A program made the translations under genes and the position numbers. Positions 20,562 through 29,352 of a stretch of DNA of 33,999 bases are shown here, in pieces. Below the pieces are notes generated by a model. That model was not told where the DNA came from. It made no database searches and saw only the letters and a list, made by a program, of their open reading frames with translations. Origin of the DNA: a virus. The DNA lies in the IMG/VR virus record IMGVR_UViG_3300035698_006246, positions 1 through 33,999 of that record; one strand, written 5' to 3'. Numbering within the stretch: the stretch's first letter is position 1; each line of letters begins with the position of its first letter.

Positions 20562-21656
20562 ATGTCAGAAGAAGTAGTAGGCACCGCTGCGCCCGCAGCA
20601 GAAGCCCCAGTAACCCCCACAACACCACAGGCACCCAATGTCCCAGATCTTAATGAATACGTCGAGACCACGTTCGATAATCTCAACGCAGTTAATCGCC
20701 AGAAATACGGTATCGATGCTGATCCGAATTCCGATGGTGGTGGCGAGCCATCAGACGAAGTCCGCGATACTGTTAAGTCGCTTACGGACATTACAGAAGA
20801 TCAATCAGCAGCACCCGAAGGTGAGCAAGAGGCTGAGGCGGAGACGGATCCGGCAGAAGGTGGCGAAGAAGCTGATCTTATTAAGGTCAATGGGCGTGAA
20901 ATTGACATATCAAAGCTATCGAAGTCCGAAAGGGTTTCATTAATCCAGAAGGGGTTTGGAGCTGACGAGAAGTTTAAACAGGCTGCCGATGCTCGTAGTC
21001 AAATGGAAACGATCCTCAAGCAATTACAGACCAACCCAATGGAAATTCTAAAGCATCCGTCGCTTGGCATAGGTGAGGAAAAGCTTCGTGAGATGATGGA
21101 GAATGAGCTAGGTGAGAAGTATAAGTATGAGTCCATGTCAGATGAAGAGAAGGAATATCACGACAACCTTCAGAAGCTGAAAGGCTATGAACAAGAGAAG
21201 GCACAACGTGAAGATAACGAGATCAGTGCTCAGAAAGAGGCCATGAAGGTCGATGCTCGAGAGCGATTCTCTGCCGACATCATGGAAGCAATCACTGAAT
21301 CTGGAATAACACCGAGCCCATTTGTAGTGAAGCAAACAGCTAAATATATGCTTGAAGCCCGTCAAAGAAAGTTTAACCTAAGTGCGAAAGATGTCATCGG
21401 TTTGGTAACTGAAGATATTCAGAATTACATGAGGCAGTACGTTGGATCTCTGGCCCCTGAGAAGATCACTGAAGTTCTGGGCGCAGATGCTGCTAAGGCA
21501 TTACGTCAGGCAGAGCTAGGCAAGGTCAAGACCAGAGGCAAGTTGCCTACCACCCCAGAAAAGCAGGGCAAAGGTAGATCAAATCCTCGTAAAAAAACTA
21601 TGTCAGTTGATGAGTGGCGTGATCGAAATGAAAAGATCAAGCTTGGATTGGCTTAA
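20562..21656 (+). CDS. Scaffolding protein
   Basis: The 364-residue protein is acidic and low-complexity at the N-terminus (Ala, Pro, Glu), helical and charged in the middle, with a basic C-terminal stretch (GKGRSNPRKKT) ending DEWRDRNEKIK. This composition, directly before the capsid gene, fits a scaffold that binds coat protein by its C-terminus. AAGGAG precedes the ATG. Identification is by composition and position. Confidence 0.82.
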   Translation: MSEEVVGTAAPAAEAPVTPTTPQAPNVPDLNEYVETTFDNLNAVNRQKYGIDADPNSDGGGEPSDEVRDTVKSLTDITEDQSAAPEGEQEAEAETDPAEGGEEADLIKVNGREIDISKLSKSERVSLIQKGFGADEKFKQAADARSQMETILKQLQTNPMEILKHPSLGIGEEKLREMMENELGEKYKYESMSDEEKEYHDNLQKLKGYEQEKAQREDNEISAQKEAMKVDARERFSADIMEAITESGITPSPFVVKQTAKYMLEARQRKFNLSAKDVIGLVTEDIQNYMRQYVGSLAPEKITEVLGADAAKALRQAELGKVKTRGKLPTTPEKQGKGRSNPRKKTMSVDEWRDRNEKIKLGLA

Positions 21657-21671
21657 CAGATAGATAAGAGG
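21654..21671 (+). promoter_or_regulatory. TAACAGATA motif, copy 5, before capsid
   Basis: The core spans 21654-21662, shares TAA with the scaffold stop, and continues GATAAGAGG, the fullest form of the consensus. It lies 173 bases before the capsid ATG, the longest distance of the six copies, followed by a hairpin with GATTCA (21676-21681) and TGAATC (21703-21708) arms. Confidence 0.55.
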
Positions 21672-21826
21672 CACAGATTCACAAGGGACGTTTAGGCTAT
21701 CCTGAATCGAAGCTTCAAGGAATTTACTTTGATCATAGTGGAGCGGACGCATTAGCTATCCAACCTACGAGCGGATTGAAAGTAAAGTTACAATAATAAC
21801 TTTTAACCTTTTTATAGGAGTAGAAA
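21672..21826 (+). other. Capsid 5' leader with an open frame lacking a usual start
   Basis: No gene with a standard start lies between scaffold and capsid. One frame stays open from 21668 to a TAA near 21795 and reads like protein (HKGRLGYPESKLQGIYFDHS and on), but has no ATG, GTG or TTG until almost its end. AAGAGG lies just before an ATT at 21677. It may be a decayed gene, a non-AUG start, or chance. Confidence 0.35.
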
Positions 21827-23104
21827 ATGGCACAATATATCAGCCCCACCGAGCTAGATGGTCTTTTCTATGAGGCGTACAGCGATTCTGTCGAGAATTT
21901 AATTCCCGATGGTGCAAAGCTTACAAAAATGATCCGCTTCGTAGAAGAATCAAAGCAAGAGGGAAACAAATACAATCAACCAGTCGTTCTTTCACATGAG
22001 CACGGCGTAACCTACGCAGCAGCGGACGAAGGTGCTTTTGCACTTAACGACCATGTTGCAATGACCATGAAAAATGCCGAGGTTCAAGGCTCTCAAGTAC
22101 TCTTGAGAACTGCGATCTCTTATGAAGTAGCTGCGAAAGCCTCTAGTTCAAAGAAAGCATTTGTCAAACATACCGAGCTAATCGTTGAGAATATGCTTGA
22201 TTCAATCACTAAACGTGTTGAGTTGATGCATCTTTATGGCGGATCTGCGACAGGTATTGGTCAAGGCACATCATCTGCTAACGTAGATGGTACACATACA
22301 GTGGTTACGTTTACAGCGGCTACGTTTGCAGCAGGTATCTGGGCAGGCTTAGAAGGTTGTAAAATGGATGCATACCATACTTCGTTTGGTACCAAGCTTA
22401 GCGCAACTTTGCCGTTTACGGTAGACAGCGTTGACTTTGACAACCTAGCGGTAACGTTCTCAAATACGGACACAACTGACCTTAGTAACTTGGACTCTCA
22501 ATTGAGCTCAGGCACTGCGGAATTTGTATTCTTTGGAGCTTACGGCAAAGAAGCAAACGGTATCGATAAGATCATCACCAATACTGGATCGTTGTTCGGA
22601 ATTTCTGCTGCCACTTATGGTTTGTGGAAAGGTAACAGCTACGGTGTAGGTGGAGCAGCCTTATCCTTGTTCAAAGTCCTTCGTGGTCTTTCAGACGCAG
22701 TTAACCGTGGATTAAACCGCGATACGACTATCCTTCTGAATCCAACTACATGGGAAGAGTTGAATGATGACTTGGCAGCCCTTAGAACCTTTGATCAGTC
22801 TTACAAAACACGTAAACTGGAAATTGGTACTTCGGCGATCACTTATCACGGACAAAACGGAATGATTGAGCTTATACCTCACATCTTCTGTAAACCAGGG
22901 GAAGCGTTCGCGGTTCCGTTGAAGAAAATCCGTAGATTAGGTGCTCAAGACATTAGCTTCAAGACCCCAGGTCGTGGTGATGAGATCTTCACCCACTTGA
23001 GCGATAGAGCTGGTTATGAGCTTAGAGCGTATACCAACCAAGCCGTCTTCATTGAGAAGCCAGCATGGTGTGTCAAGTACACAGGAATTACGAATACTGC
23101 GTAA
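21827..23104 (+). CDS. Major capsid protein
   Basis: The 425-residue protein follows the scaffold and has the alternating helix and strand pattern of HK97-fold coats. It starts with an AYSDSVENLIPDG N-arm, followed by a helix with VELMHLYGG, a probable beta-rich insertion (about 150-215), and a C-terminal part with LLNPTTWEELNDDLAALR. AUAGGAG gives strong translation. The following terminator is typical of an abundant capsid message. The call rests on position, size and pattern. Confidence 0.88.
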   Translation: MAQYISPTELDGLFYEAYSDSVENLIPDGAKLTKMIRFVEESKQEGNKYNQPVVLSHEHGVTYAAADEGAFALNDHVAMTMKNAEVQGSQVLLRTAISYEVAAKASSSKKAFVKHTELIVENMLDSITKRVELMHLYGGSATGIGQGTSSANVDGTHTVVTFTAATFAAGIWAGLEGCKMDAYHTSFGTKLSATLPFTVDSVDFDNLAVTFSNTDTTDLSNLDSQLSSGTAEFVFFGAYGKEANGIDKIITNTGSLFGISAATYGLWKGNSYGVGGAALSLFKVLRGLSDAVNRGLNRDTTILLNPTTWEELNDDLAALRTFDQSYKTRKLEIGTSAITYHGQNGMIELIPHIFCKPGEAFAVPLKKIRRLGAQDISFKTPGRGDEIFTHLSDRAGYELRAYTNQAVFIEKPAWCVKYTGITNTA

Positions 23105-23117
23105 GTAGTTAACAATG

Positions 23118-23150
23118 GGGCCGCTCTGGGAAACTAGGGCGGCTTTATTT
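23118..23150 (+). terminator. Intrinsic terminator after the capsid gene
   Basis: GCCGCTCT (23120-23127) pairs with AGGGCGGC (23136-23143), eight base pairs with one G-U, eight-base loop, then TTTATTT. It follows the capsid stop by 16 bases and would lower expression of the tail genes relative to capsid. Confidence 0.8.
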
Positions 23151-23161
23151 AAGGAGTTTTA

Positions 23162-23698
23162 ATGCCAACATCGATAGACATAGCAGGGTCAAACTACGAC
23201 TTCCCATTGCAGGGAGAATCATACGCCGGTTGGGGCGATGATATGGTCGCGGCCTTCACAGCTATGGCAGCAAATGCCCAATATTCAGGCGCATCAAGAC
23301 CAGCAGTAGTTTTATCTAGAAACCTTTTTCAAGGTACAAACATCGCGTCAGGTGATCAAATCGAGTTTGATACACAACAATACGCAAAGACTTTAACAAA
23401 TTCAAGTGGAACCATAAGCGGCCTAGAAGCCGGCAAAACATATTTCTTCCTTGGACATCCATCAGGCCAATTGGGCACGGGTGCAACAGTTACCTTTCAA
23501 TGGTACATCGAAGGAGCGTTGAGGGGGCAAACGGGTCGAATATCTGACAGCGTACCCAACCAGACCACCCCAGCACTATCAACAATTTATACCTGTACCG
23601 CAGATACAACCGCAGAGCTTCGAGTCACCGCAGTATCAGGTGGAACGTTCAGTGGCTGGATCGGTGGACCCACAGGATGTAGTATCTTTGAAGTTTAA
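23162..23698 (+). CDS. Possible capsid decoration or small fibre protein
   Basis: The 178-residue protein is rich in Gly, Ser, Thr and Ala, beta-prone, with no signal peptide: GLEAGKTYFFLGHPSGQLG and TAELRVTAVSGG look like a jelly-roll or Ig-type sheet. AAGGAG precedes the ATG. A gene of this kind straight after the capsid is often a head decoration protein. No family is recognised. Confidence 0.5.
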   Translation: MPTSIDIAGSNYDFPLQGESYAGWGDDMVAAFTAMAANAQYSGASRPAVVLSRNLFQGTNIASGDQIEFDTQQYAKTLTNSSGTISGLEAGKTYFFLGHPSGQLGTGATVTFQWYIEGALRGQTGRISDSVPNQTTPALSTIYTCTADTTAELRVTAVSGGTFSGWIGGPTGCSIFEV

Positions 23699-23715
23699 AA
23701 TGGAAGGAGTAAACA

Positions 23716-23946
23716 ATGAAAAAAGAACCAATCGATAAAAACGAAGTCGAAATGGGAGAGCTAGAGCATCTCATGGGAGACATGGATAAACTAGCGTTTG
23801 ATGATGTAGCCAAGAGGCACCCGAAGATGGGTGGCTTCTCAGTTACTGTTGAGCAAATGGGAGCCCCTGCACCGGCTGAAGACGAAGAAGAAGGTGATGA
23901 ACTAGATCAACGCTTTAAGCAGATTGCATCAAAAAAGGGTAAGTAA
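23716..23946 (+). CDS. Small acidic protein
   Basis: The 76-residue protein is acidic with a central helix and a low-complexity acidic run (APAEDEEEGDELDQ). GGAAGGAG precedes the ATG, and the stop is adjacent to the next TTG start. Possibly a minor head protein or chaperone. Unknown. Confidence 0.6.
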   Translation: MKKEPIDKNEVEMGELEHLMGDMDKLAFDDVAKRHPKMGGFSVTVEQMGAPAPAEDEEEGDELDQRFKQIASKKGK

Positions 23947-24873
23947 TTGGCTATAGATTACACAGTTACGGAGGTCATTGCGGATGCTAAGCGAATCGCT
24001 TCAGCTCCGACCTCACAGAAGCTCTTTCAAGATCCTGATATCATCAAGTTCATGACAAACGAGATTCGGTCTACACTTGTGCCCCAAATCATGGCACAGC
24101 GTGAAGAGCATTTTGTTGTCAGCTCAGATGATACTATCGTATCTGGGACTAGTGAATACCTTATCAATCGAAGAGCTATTGGGGCGAAGCTTCGAGATAT
24201 CGTGATCGTAGATTCTTCAGGTTCCGAACGTGATCTACCTCAGATCGGATACAAGGACCGTACATCTTCAGGCTTTTCATCAGCTACATTCCTTGATGGT
24301 TTTTTCATCAAAGGCAACAAGATCGTTCTCTATCCGGACGATACTCATGTAGGGGAAACCTTGCGTCAGTACTACTTTAGGAGGCACCCTTATCTTGTGC
24401 CCACAACTGAGTGCGCAAAGGTCGAGTCCATCAATACAGGTACCAAGCAAGTGACATTTACTTCCGTGCCGAGCGACTTCGCTACCTCTTTGACATACGA
24501 TTTTATTAAGGCCAAGCCAGACTTTGAACCTCTTGGCGACGACTTAACCATCACAACAATTGCAACTAATGTGATTACTTTCACAAATGATTTACCTAGT
24601 ACTCTAGAGGTAGGGGATTATCTGGCAGAGGCGGGGGAAAGCCCCATACCTCAGATACCATACGACTTCTATCCACTGTTGGCTGAGATGGTTGCGACCA
24701 AATTCAGGCAGGCAATGGGGAATACTCAACAGTTGCAGGCTGCTCAAGGAAAACAAAAGATCCTTGAGGAAAACGCTCAAGTGATGATCCAGCCACGGGT
24801 TGACTCTGCAACAAAGAAGCTAGTTTCTAGAAACGGCATCTTTAGATCAGGGAACCGAACATGGCGCAAATAG
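23947..24873 (+). CDS. Tail tubular protein A-like head-tail adaptor
   Basis: The 308-residue protein is mostly helical at both ends with a beta-rich middle, and includes YYFRRHPYLVP and PQIPYDFYPLLAEMVATKFR. In T7-like phages the two genes after capsid make the adaptor (gp11) and nozzle (gp12); this protein is in the first place. TTG 23947 immediately follows the preceding TAA. It overlaps the next gene by 13 bases. Identification is by order and resemblance. Confidence 0.7.
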   Translation: MAIDYTVTEVIADAKRIASAPTSQKLFQDPDIIKFMTNEIRSTLVPQIMAQREEHFVVSSDDTIVSGTSEYLINRRAIGAKLRDIVIVDSSGSERDLPQIGYKDRTSSGFSSATFLDGFFIKGNKIVLYPDDTHVGETLRQYYFRRHPYLVPTTECAKVESINTGTKQVTFTSVPSDFATSLTYDFIKAKPDFEPLGDDLTITTIATNVITFTNDLPSTLEVGDYLAEAGESPIPQIPYDFYPLLAEMVATKFRQAMGNTQQLQAAQGKQKILEENAQVMIQPRVDSATKKLVSRNGIFRSGNRTWRK

Positions 24874-27341
24874 CAGACTTCAAGATCAAGGGCAGACATA
24901 CTCATCCCAATCCACTTAGCTCGGTGCCTCAAGGGGCATTGATTACAGCGACCAACGTGGTTATTGATAATGATGATGTGGCAGAGACTCGTCGAGGGTC
25001 CAAGAAGTTCTACGAGACAGCTCTAGGGTCAGTTATTGATAAACTCTTTGGGTATAGGAATATGATACATGCTCATTGGGGCACAACACTATCCTACTTC
25101 TCAAGTGATGGGACAACCAAAACAGATTATACAGGTTCTTATGATGAGCCATTGGGTTCTAGAATGAAGACCATGGCAGCAAAACAGAACCTTTATTTTA
25201 CCACAGACGCAGGGATCAAGAAGATCGACACATTGGGGGGAACTATTGTTTCCTCAGGTGGAATCCAAGCACTCGATGGGGAAGCCGCTCTCACAGTTGG
25301 TGTTGGCTTTATGAGTGATGGTGTCCAGGTGGCATATCGTGTAGTTTGGGGATATAAAGATGCAAACGAAAATCTGGTACTTGGAGCTCCTTCGCAGCGA
25401 ATCACTATTGCTAACTCAGCAGGTGCAACTCGAGATGTGGATCTTACAATCACAATCCCGGCGGGGGTTACGACAGACTATTTCTACCAAATCTACAGAT
25501 CCGGAGAATCGGCCAGTGCATCGGCAGAGGCAAACGATGAGCTTCAACTCGTGGCAGAGGCGAATCCTACGGCAGGGGAAATCACAGCTAAAGAGGTCGC
25601 GGTCACTGACTCCACCCCTAACTCGCTACGAGGTGCAACGCTTTACACGTCACCTAGCCAAGAAGGAATCTCAGAAAGCAATTACCCTCCACCGCTCTGC
25701 AAAGACATGGCGGTCTTCAAAGAGCATGCTATCTATGTCAACACAGAGACCAAGCATCGCCTATTCTTAAACCTTATTGGGGTTGGATCTGGGGCCTTTA
25801 ATACAGGGGATACTATTACCCTTGATGGCGTGGTGTTTACCGGAGCTGTCGCAGAAGATGATACGATTCAAGAATTTGAAGTTGTTACCGCTGGGACTCC
25901 AGCCGATAACATTGAGGACACGGCGCAAAGTCTAGTCCGAGTGATTAATAAGCAAACTTCTGGGGGGATCTACTCATATTATGTTTCTGGGTTTGAAGAG
26001 CTACCAGGGCAGATACTAGTTGAGTCTAGGGATGTAGGGGATACTCAGTGGGCTGCAATCAGTTCAGCAGGCGCAGCATGGCTACCAGCCTTGCCATCTA
26101 GTGGCACAACTGTGCAAAGCTCAAGCGCGCAAAAGAAGAATCGAGCTTATATATCTAAAGCTGGCCAACCAGAGTCAGTGCCTTTGCTTTCATTTGTAGA
26201 TGTGGGTAGTGCAGATGATGAGATTGTAAGGGTATTGGCCCTGCAAGATGCTGTGTATTATCTCAAAGAAGACGGAGTGTACCGTATGACCGGCACATCC
26301 CGTAGCAACTTCGATGTGTCAGAGTTTGATAGGACAGCAGTCATTAAGGGGGAAGAGACCGCCGTCGTACTTAACAACCAAATTTGGTGTTACTCGACAC
26401 AAGGTGTTATATCAATAAGTACTAGTGGAGTGCAAGTAGTTTCTCGACCAATCGAAGATGACCTATTATCGATCTCTAGTGACCTATTTTCGGACTTTGA
26501 GACCATTGCCTTCGGTGTAGCTTATGAAACTGAGCGACAATATCAATTATGGGTCCCAACCGCGACGACTGATACCTATGCAACTCAAGCACATATTTAC
26601 AATACATTCACTGCTGCCTGGACCTTATGGACAGGGGATCGAAAGCATGCCGTGGTGCTTCGTGAAGACGATAAGCTATACCAAGCGCAGGCTGATACTT
26701 TCTTTTTACGACAAGAACGCAAGAACCGTACAGTTGAAGACTATGCTGAAGACGAGTTTGCCGTGGTTCTTTCTTCTTCTAGCACTACAGAGATTACCCT
26801 AGTTGATACCTCAGATATTGTGGCAGGTCAGTCCATAGCCCAAGAGATTACGACCGGAGTATTCCGACAGGCAAAGGTTGTTAGTGTTGATTCAGCTACC
26901 GTGATTACCGTAGATCGGAATAAGGGGTGGATCGCTGGCGCAGCAAAAGTTTACAATGCTATCTCACAAGAAGTAACTTGGACCCCTATCCATGGCGGAA
27001 ACCCTGGTATGATAAAGCAACAGCCTATGGTTGCCTTGTTCTTCAGGAATGCAGAATTCAGGACTGTAGATGTTAAGTTCTCATCTGACTTTGCCGATGA
27101 ATCTACCGTAACCAGCATTGAGTCTGTCCGAACTGGGGCCTTTGGTGTGGGCACGTTTGGAATTGGAACCTTTGGTGGTGGCCTCGCAGATCCACAGCCT
27201 ATCGCAACCTATGTCCCAGCAGAGCAACAAATAGGGCACTGGTTGAATATGACTATCGAACACAATGAAGCCTTAACCAGGATGGCTTTGGCTGGCTATT
27301 CACTCGGAGAAGTGCAGCCACAATCTGCACACTTTAGATAG
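24861..27341 (+). CDS. Tail tubular protein B-like nozzle protein
   Basis: The 826-residue protein starts with a pattern typical of T7 gp12-type nozzles: LSSVPQGALITATNVVIDND followed by ETRRGSKKFYETALG. Repeated short beta segments suggest a propeller. The stretch YLKEDGVYRMTGTS and later NNQIWCYSTQGVISIS are typical of this family. It would cap the tail tube and carry fibres. Length is similar to known nozzle proteins. The stop overlaps the next GTG. Confidence 0.8.
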   Translation: MAQIADFKIKGRHTHPNPLSSVPQGALITATNVVIDNDDVAETRRGSKKFYETALGSVIDKLFGYRNMIHAHWGTTLSYFSSDGTTKTDYTGSYDEPLGSRMKTMAAKQNLYFTTDAGIKKIDTLGGTIVSSGGIQALDGEAALTVGVGFMSDGVQVAYRVVWGYKDANENLVLGAPSQRITIANSAGATRDVDLTITIPAGVTTDYFYQIYRSGESASASAEANDELQLVAEANPTAGEITAKEVAVTDSTPNSLRGATLYTSPSQEGISESNYPPPLCKDMAVFKEHAIYVNTETKHRLFLNLIGVGSGAFNTGDTITLDGVVFTGAVAEDDTIQEFEVVTAGTPADNIEDTAQSLVRVINKQTSGGIYSYYVSGFEELPGQILVESRDVGDTQWAAISSAGAAWLPALPSSGTTVQSSSAQKKNRAYISKAGQPESVPLLSFVDVGSADDEIVRVLALQDAVYYLKEDGVYRMTGTSRSNFDVSEFDRTAVIKGEETAVVLNNQIWCYSTQGVISISTSGVQVVSRPIEDDLLSISSDLFSDFETIAFGVAYETERQYQLWVPTATTDTYATQAHIYNTFTAAWTLWTGDRKHAVVLREDDKLYQAQADTFFLRQERKNRTVEDYAEDEFAVVLSSSSTTEITLVDTSDIVAGQSIAQEITTGVFRQAKVVSVDSATVITVDRNKGWIAGAAKVYNAISQEVTWTPIHGGNPGMIKQQPMVALFFRNAEFRTVDVKFSSDFADESTVTSIESVRTGAFGVGTFGIGTFGGGLADPQPIATYVPAEQQIGHWLNMTIEHNEALTRMALAGYSLGEVQPQSAHFR

Positions 27342-27760
27342 TGGCAAGACTCCCCACCATTAGAAGGCTACTTAGGGAGAATATCCCCGAGGCACCGGAC
27401 TGGATTGATAAGCTTCTTAACCCATTGAACAAGTTCTTTGAAGAGACCTTTGCGGCCTTAGATAAGAACATCACATTTGAAGAGAACATTCGGGCGCAGC
27501 TCAAAAGCATCACATTTACCACAGGCGCTGCATACGATGGAACGGCGGCCAACTTTGAAATGCTCGTATTTTCGTCCACCTTACCGACAAAGGTCCAGGG
27601 CGTAATTATTATGCAGATCAAGGCTGACACAGACAACTACACCCCTATTGAGGGCGATGTATGTTTGGACTGGCAAGAGATTAATAAAGAGGTTCAGGTC
27701 GGTTTGATCAGAGGACTTTCAACATCAACCAAATACATTTTAAATGTTCTGGTGATCTAA
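27341..27760 (+). CDS. Hypothetical tail-associated protein
   Basis: The 139-residue protein starts at GTG 27341, overlapping the nozzle stop. An N-terminal helical half (RRLLRENIPEAPDWIDKLL and onward) precedes a beta-rich C-terminal half with a fibronectin-like ending (TSTKYILNVLVI). It could join a fibre or ejection protein to the nozzle. No family is recognised. Confidence 0.6.
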   Translation: MARLPTIRRLLRENIPEAPDWIDKLLNPLNKFFEETFAALDKNITFEENIRAQLKSITFTTGAAYDGTAANFEMLVFSSTLPTKVQGVIIMQIKADTDNYTPIEGDVCLDWQEINKEVQVGLIRGLSTSTKYILNVLVI

Positions 27761-27776
27761 CAGATAGAAGAGAGGA
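27758..27776 (+). promoter_or_regulatory. TAACAGATA motif, copy 6
   Basis: The core spans 27758-27766, sharing TAA with the upstream stop and running into GAAGAGAGG. ATG 27785 follows. Here GAGAGG may also serve as ribosome-binding site. The motif opens the block of helical virion proteins. Confidence 0.5.
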
Positions 27777-27784
27777 ATATAATT

Positions 27785-28942
27785 ATGGCATTTGTAGCAC
27801 CAAATCAAGGACAGAACGAAGAAGACCAAAACGGTCAACCCACCGCAACAGGTGGAGGGACGGGCGGTCTTATTGGCGGCGGAGGTTCAGGCAATGCCGG
27901 GACTCAAGCAGCACCCCAAGCATCTGGGGGATCAGGCGCACCTTTTGCGAACATTCGGGCATTCTTAGACGCAAACAAGGACCAAGCTGGGTCATTGGCA
28001 GAGACGGTCGGAAATACGATCAAGCAACCTGCTGATCAATTAGGCACAGATATTAACACATCAACGGATGCGTTCACTCAAAGCTTGAATGATTCCAATC
28101 AAATAGATCAAGACTTGATTAACCGTTCTATTGCGAACCCTACTCAATTTACACAGAACAAAGATGATGTTGCGGATTTTCAACGTATCAGAAATAATCA
28201 GATTCATGGTAACCGTGACTTTAGCACTACCGAAGACTTTCGGGGTTTTGGTAACCGTATTGAAGATATTAAGGGGCGAGCTGGTTTAGTTGGCACCGAA
28301 GACGGTCGTAATCAATTGCTAGAGGGTACCAGTGAGGACCCTACGGCAGGTAAGACGGCTTTTAATCAGTTACTATTGGCATTGGATCCAAACGCTCAGA
28401 ACACCCTTCAAACGGCTTCTGATGAGGCCATAGCATCTACCCAGCCTTTGCTTGATAATGCACAGAACACCATCAACCAGTTTATCAATAAAGATCTTGG
28501 CCCTCGAATGGCTCAAGGGCGTAATCAGATCAACGATGCTTTTATCGGCGATTCATTCCTTGGTGGCGAAGGCGCTGGTTTAGTTGGACAGTTAGCAGAG
28601 GCATTGAGAAATCAAGGTAACTCAGCATCTCAAGACTTTATGGAGCGATTCGCTAGATCAGAGGCAACCAGAGCCCAAGGCTTTAAACAGGCACCGGCAA
28701 GAAGTGCTCATTCAGCTATTGCGGCCGCTCGTGGTGGATCATTAGCAGATGGCAACAGGTTGTTTGGCAATGAAGATGTAGCTTCCCAACAGCAGCGTGC
28801 AGAAGAGTTAGCATTGCAAGAGCTTCTTGAGCAAGACTTTAATATTCTACAAGATGGGGGCAATGCAACGCTCTCACCATTCCAAGCAAGTCAACGCTTG
28901 ATTCCACAGAATCTTCCACCATGGTTTGCAACGAGAGTCTAA
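27785..28942 (+). CDS. Internal virion (ejection-type) protein
   Basis: The 385-residue protein begins with a Gly-rich disordered region (TGGGTGGLIGGGGSGNAG) and continues as long Gln/Asn/Ala-rich helices without hydrophobic core, similar to the protein at 29352. Such helical proteins between the tail nozzle and the end of the structural block are usually ejected into the host with the DNA. The assignment is by composition and order only. Confidence 0.55.
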   Translation: MAFVAPNQGQNEEDQNGQPTATGGGTGGLIGGGGSGNAGTQAAPQASGGSGAPFANIRAFLDANKDQAGSLAETVGNTIKQPADQLGTDINTSTDAFTQSLNDSNQIDQDLINRSIANPTQFTQNKDDVADFQRIRNNQIHGNRDFSTTEDFRGFGNRIEDIKGRAGLVGTEDGRNQLLEGTSEDPTAGKTAFNQLLLALDPNAQNTLQTASDEAIASTQPLLDNAQNTINQFINKDLGPRMAQGRNQINDAFIGDSFLGGEGAGLVGQLAEALRNQGNSASQDFMERFARSEATRAQGFKQAPARSAHSAIAAARGGSLADGNRLFGNEDVASQQQRAEELALQELLEQDFNILQDGGNATLSPFQASQRLIPQNLPPWFATRV

Positions 28943-29352
28943 TGGAAGCCGTTAACTACATAGAGCATGCCTCACCACGATTGATCCAAGACGAAGATAA
29001 ACCTTTGGTCAATAAATGGTTAGAAGATCATGGTCGTAAGGCATTCCATGATGAGATGTGGCCGGGTTTGGGCTTTGTTGTGGATGATGTTGCGGCGGGG
29101 TTCGTCTACCTTACAGATGCAAAAGTAGGATTTGTAGAAGGATATGTTTCCAATCCAAAAGCGAAACCACAAGATGTGAGCCGTGGGATTGATGATATTA
29201 CATCCTCATTAATAGAAACCTGTGACCGTGCGGGTGTCCGTCGGTTGGTTATTATGACTCGAAATGAGTCCATCGCAAAGAGAGCTAAAAAGTTTCATTT
29301 TGTAGAGAAGCAAGGCGATTGGAAGCTATTAGCTGGGGAGTTTAAAAAATAA
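28942..29352 (+). CDS. GNAT-like acetyltransferase-fold protein
   Basis: This is 136 residues from ATG 28942, overlapping the upstream TAA; ATG 28921 would add seven residues. The order of elements is GNAT-like: a strand in GLGFVVDDVAAGFVYLTD, then KVGFVEGYVSNPKAKPQDVS at the acetyl-CoA loop position, and VRRLVIMTRNESIAKRAKKF before the last strand. The Q/R-x-x-G-x-G/A loop is not canonical, so catalysis is uncertain. Located between virion genes; it could modify a virion or host protein, or be a structural derivative. Confidence 0.65.
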   Translation: MEAVNYIEHASPRLIQDEDKPLVNKWLEDHGRKAFHDEMWPGLGFVVDDVAAGFVYLTDAKVGFVEGYVSNPKAKPQDVSRGIDDITSSLIETCDRAGVRRLVIMTRNESIAKRAKKFHFVEKQGDWKLLAGEFKK

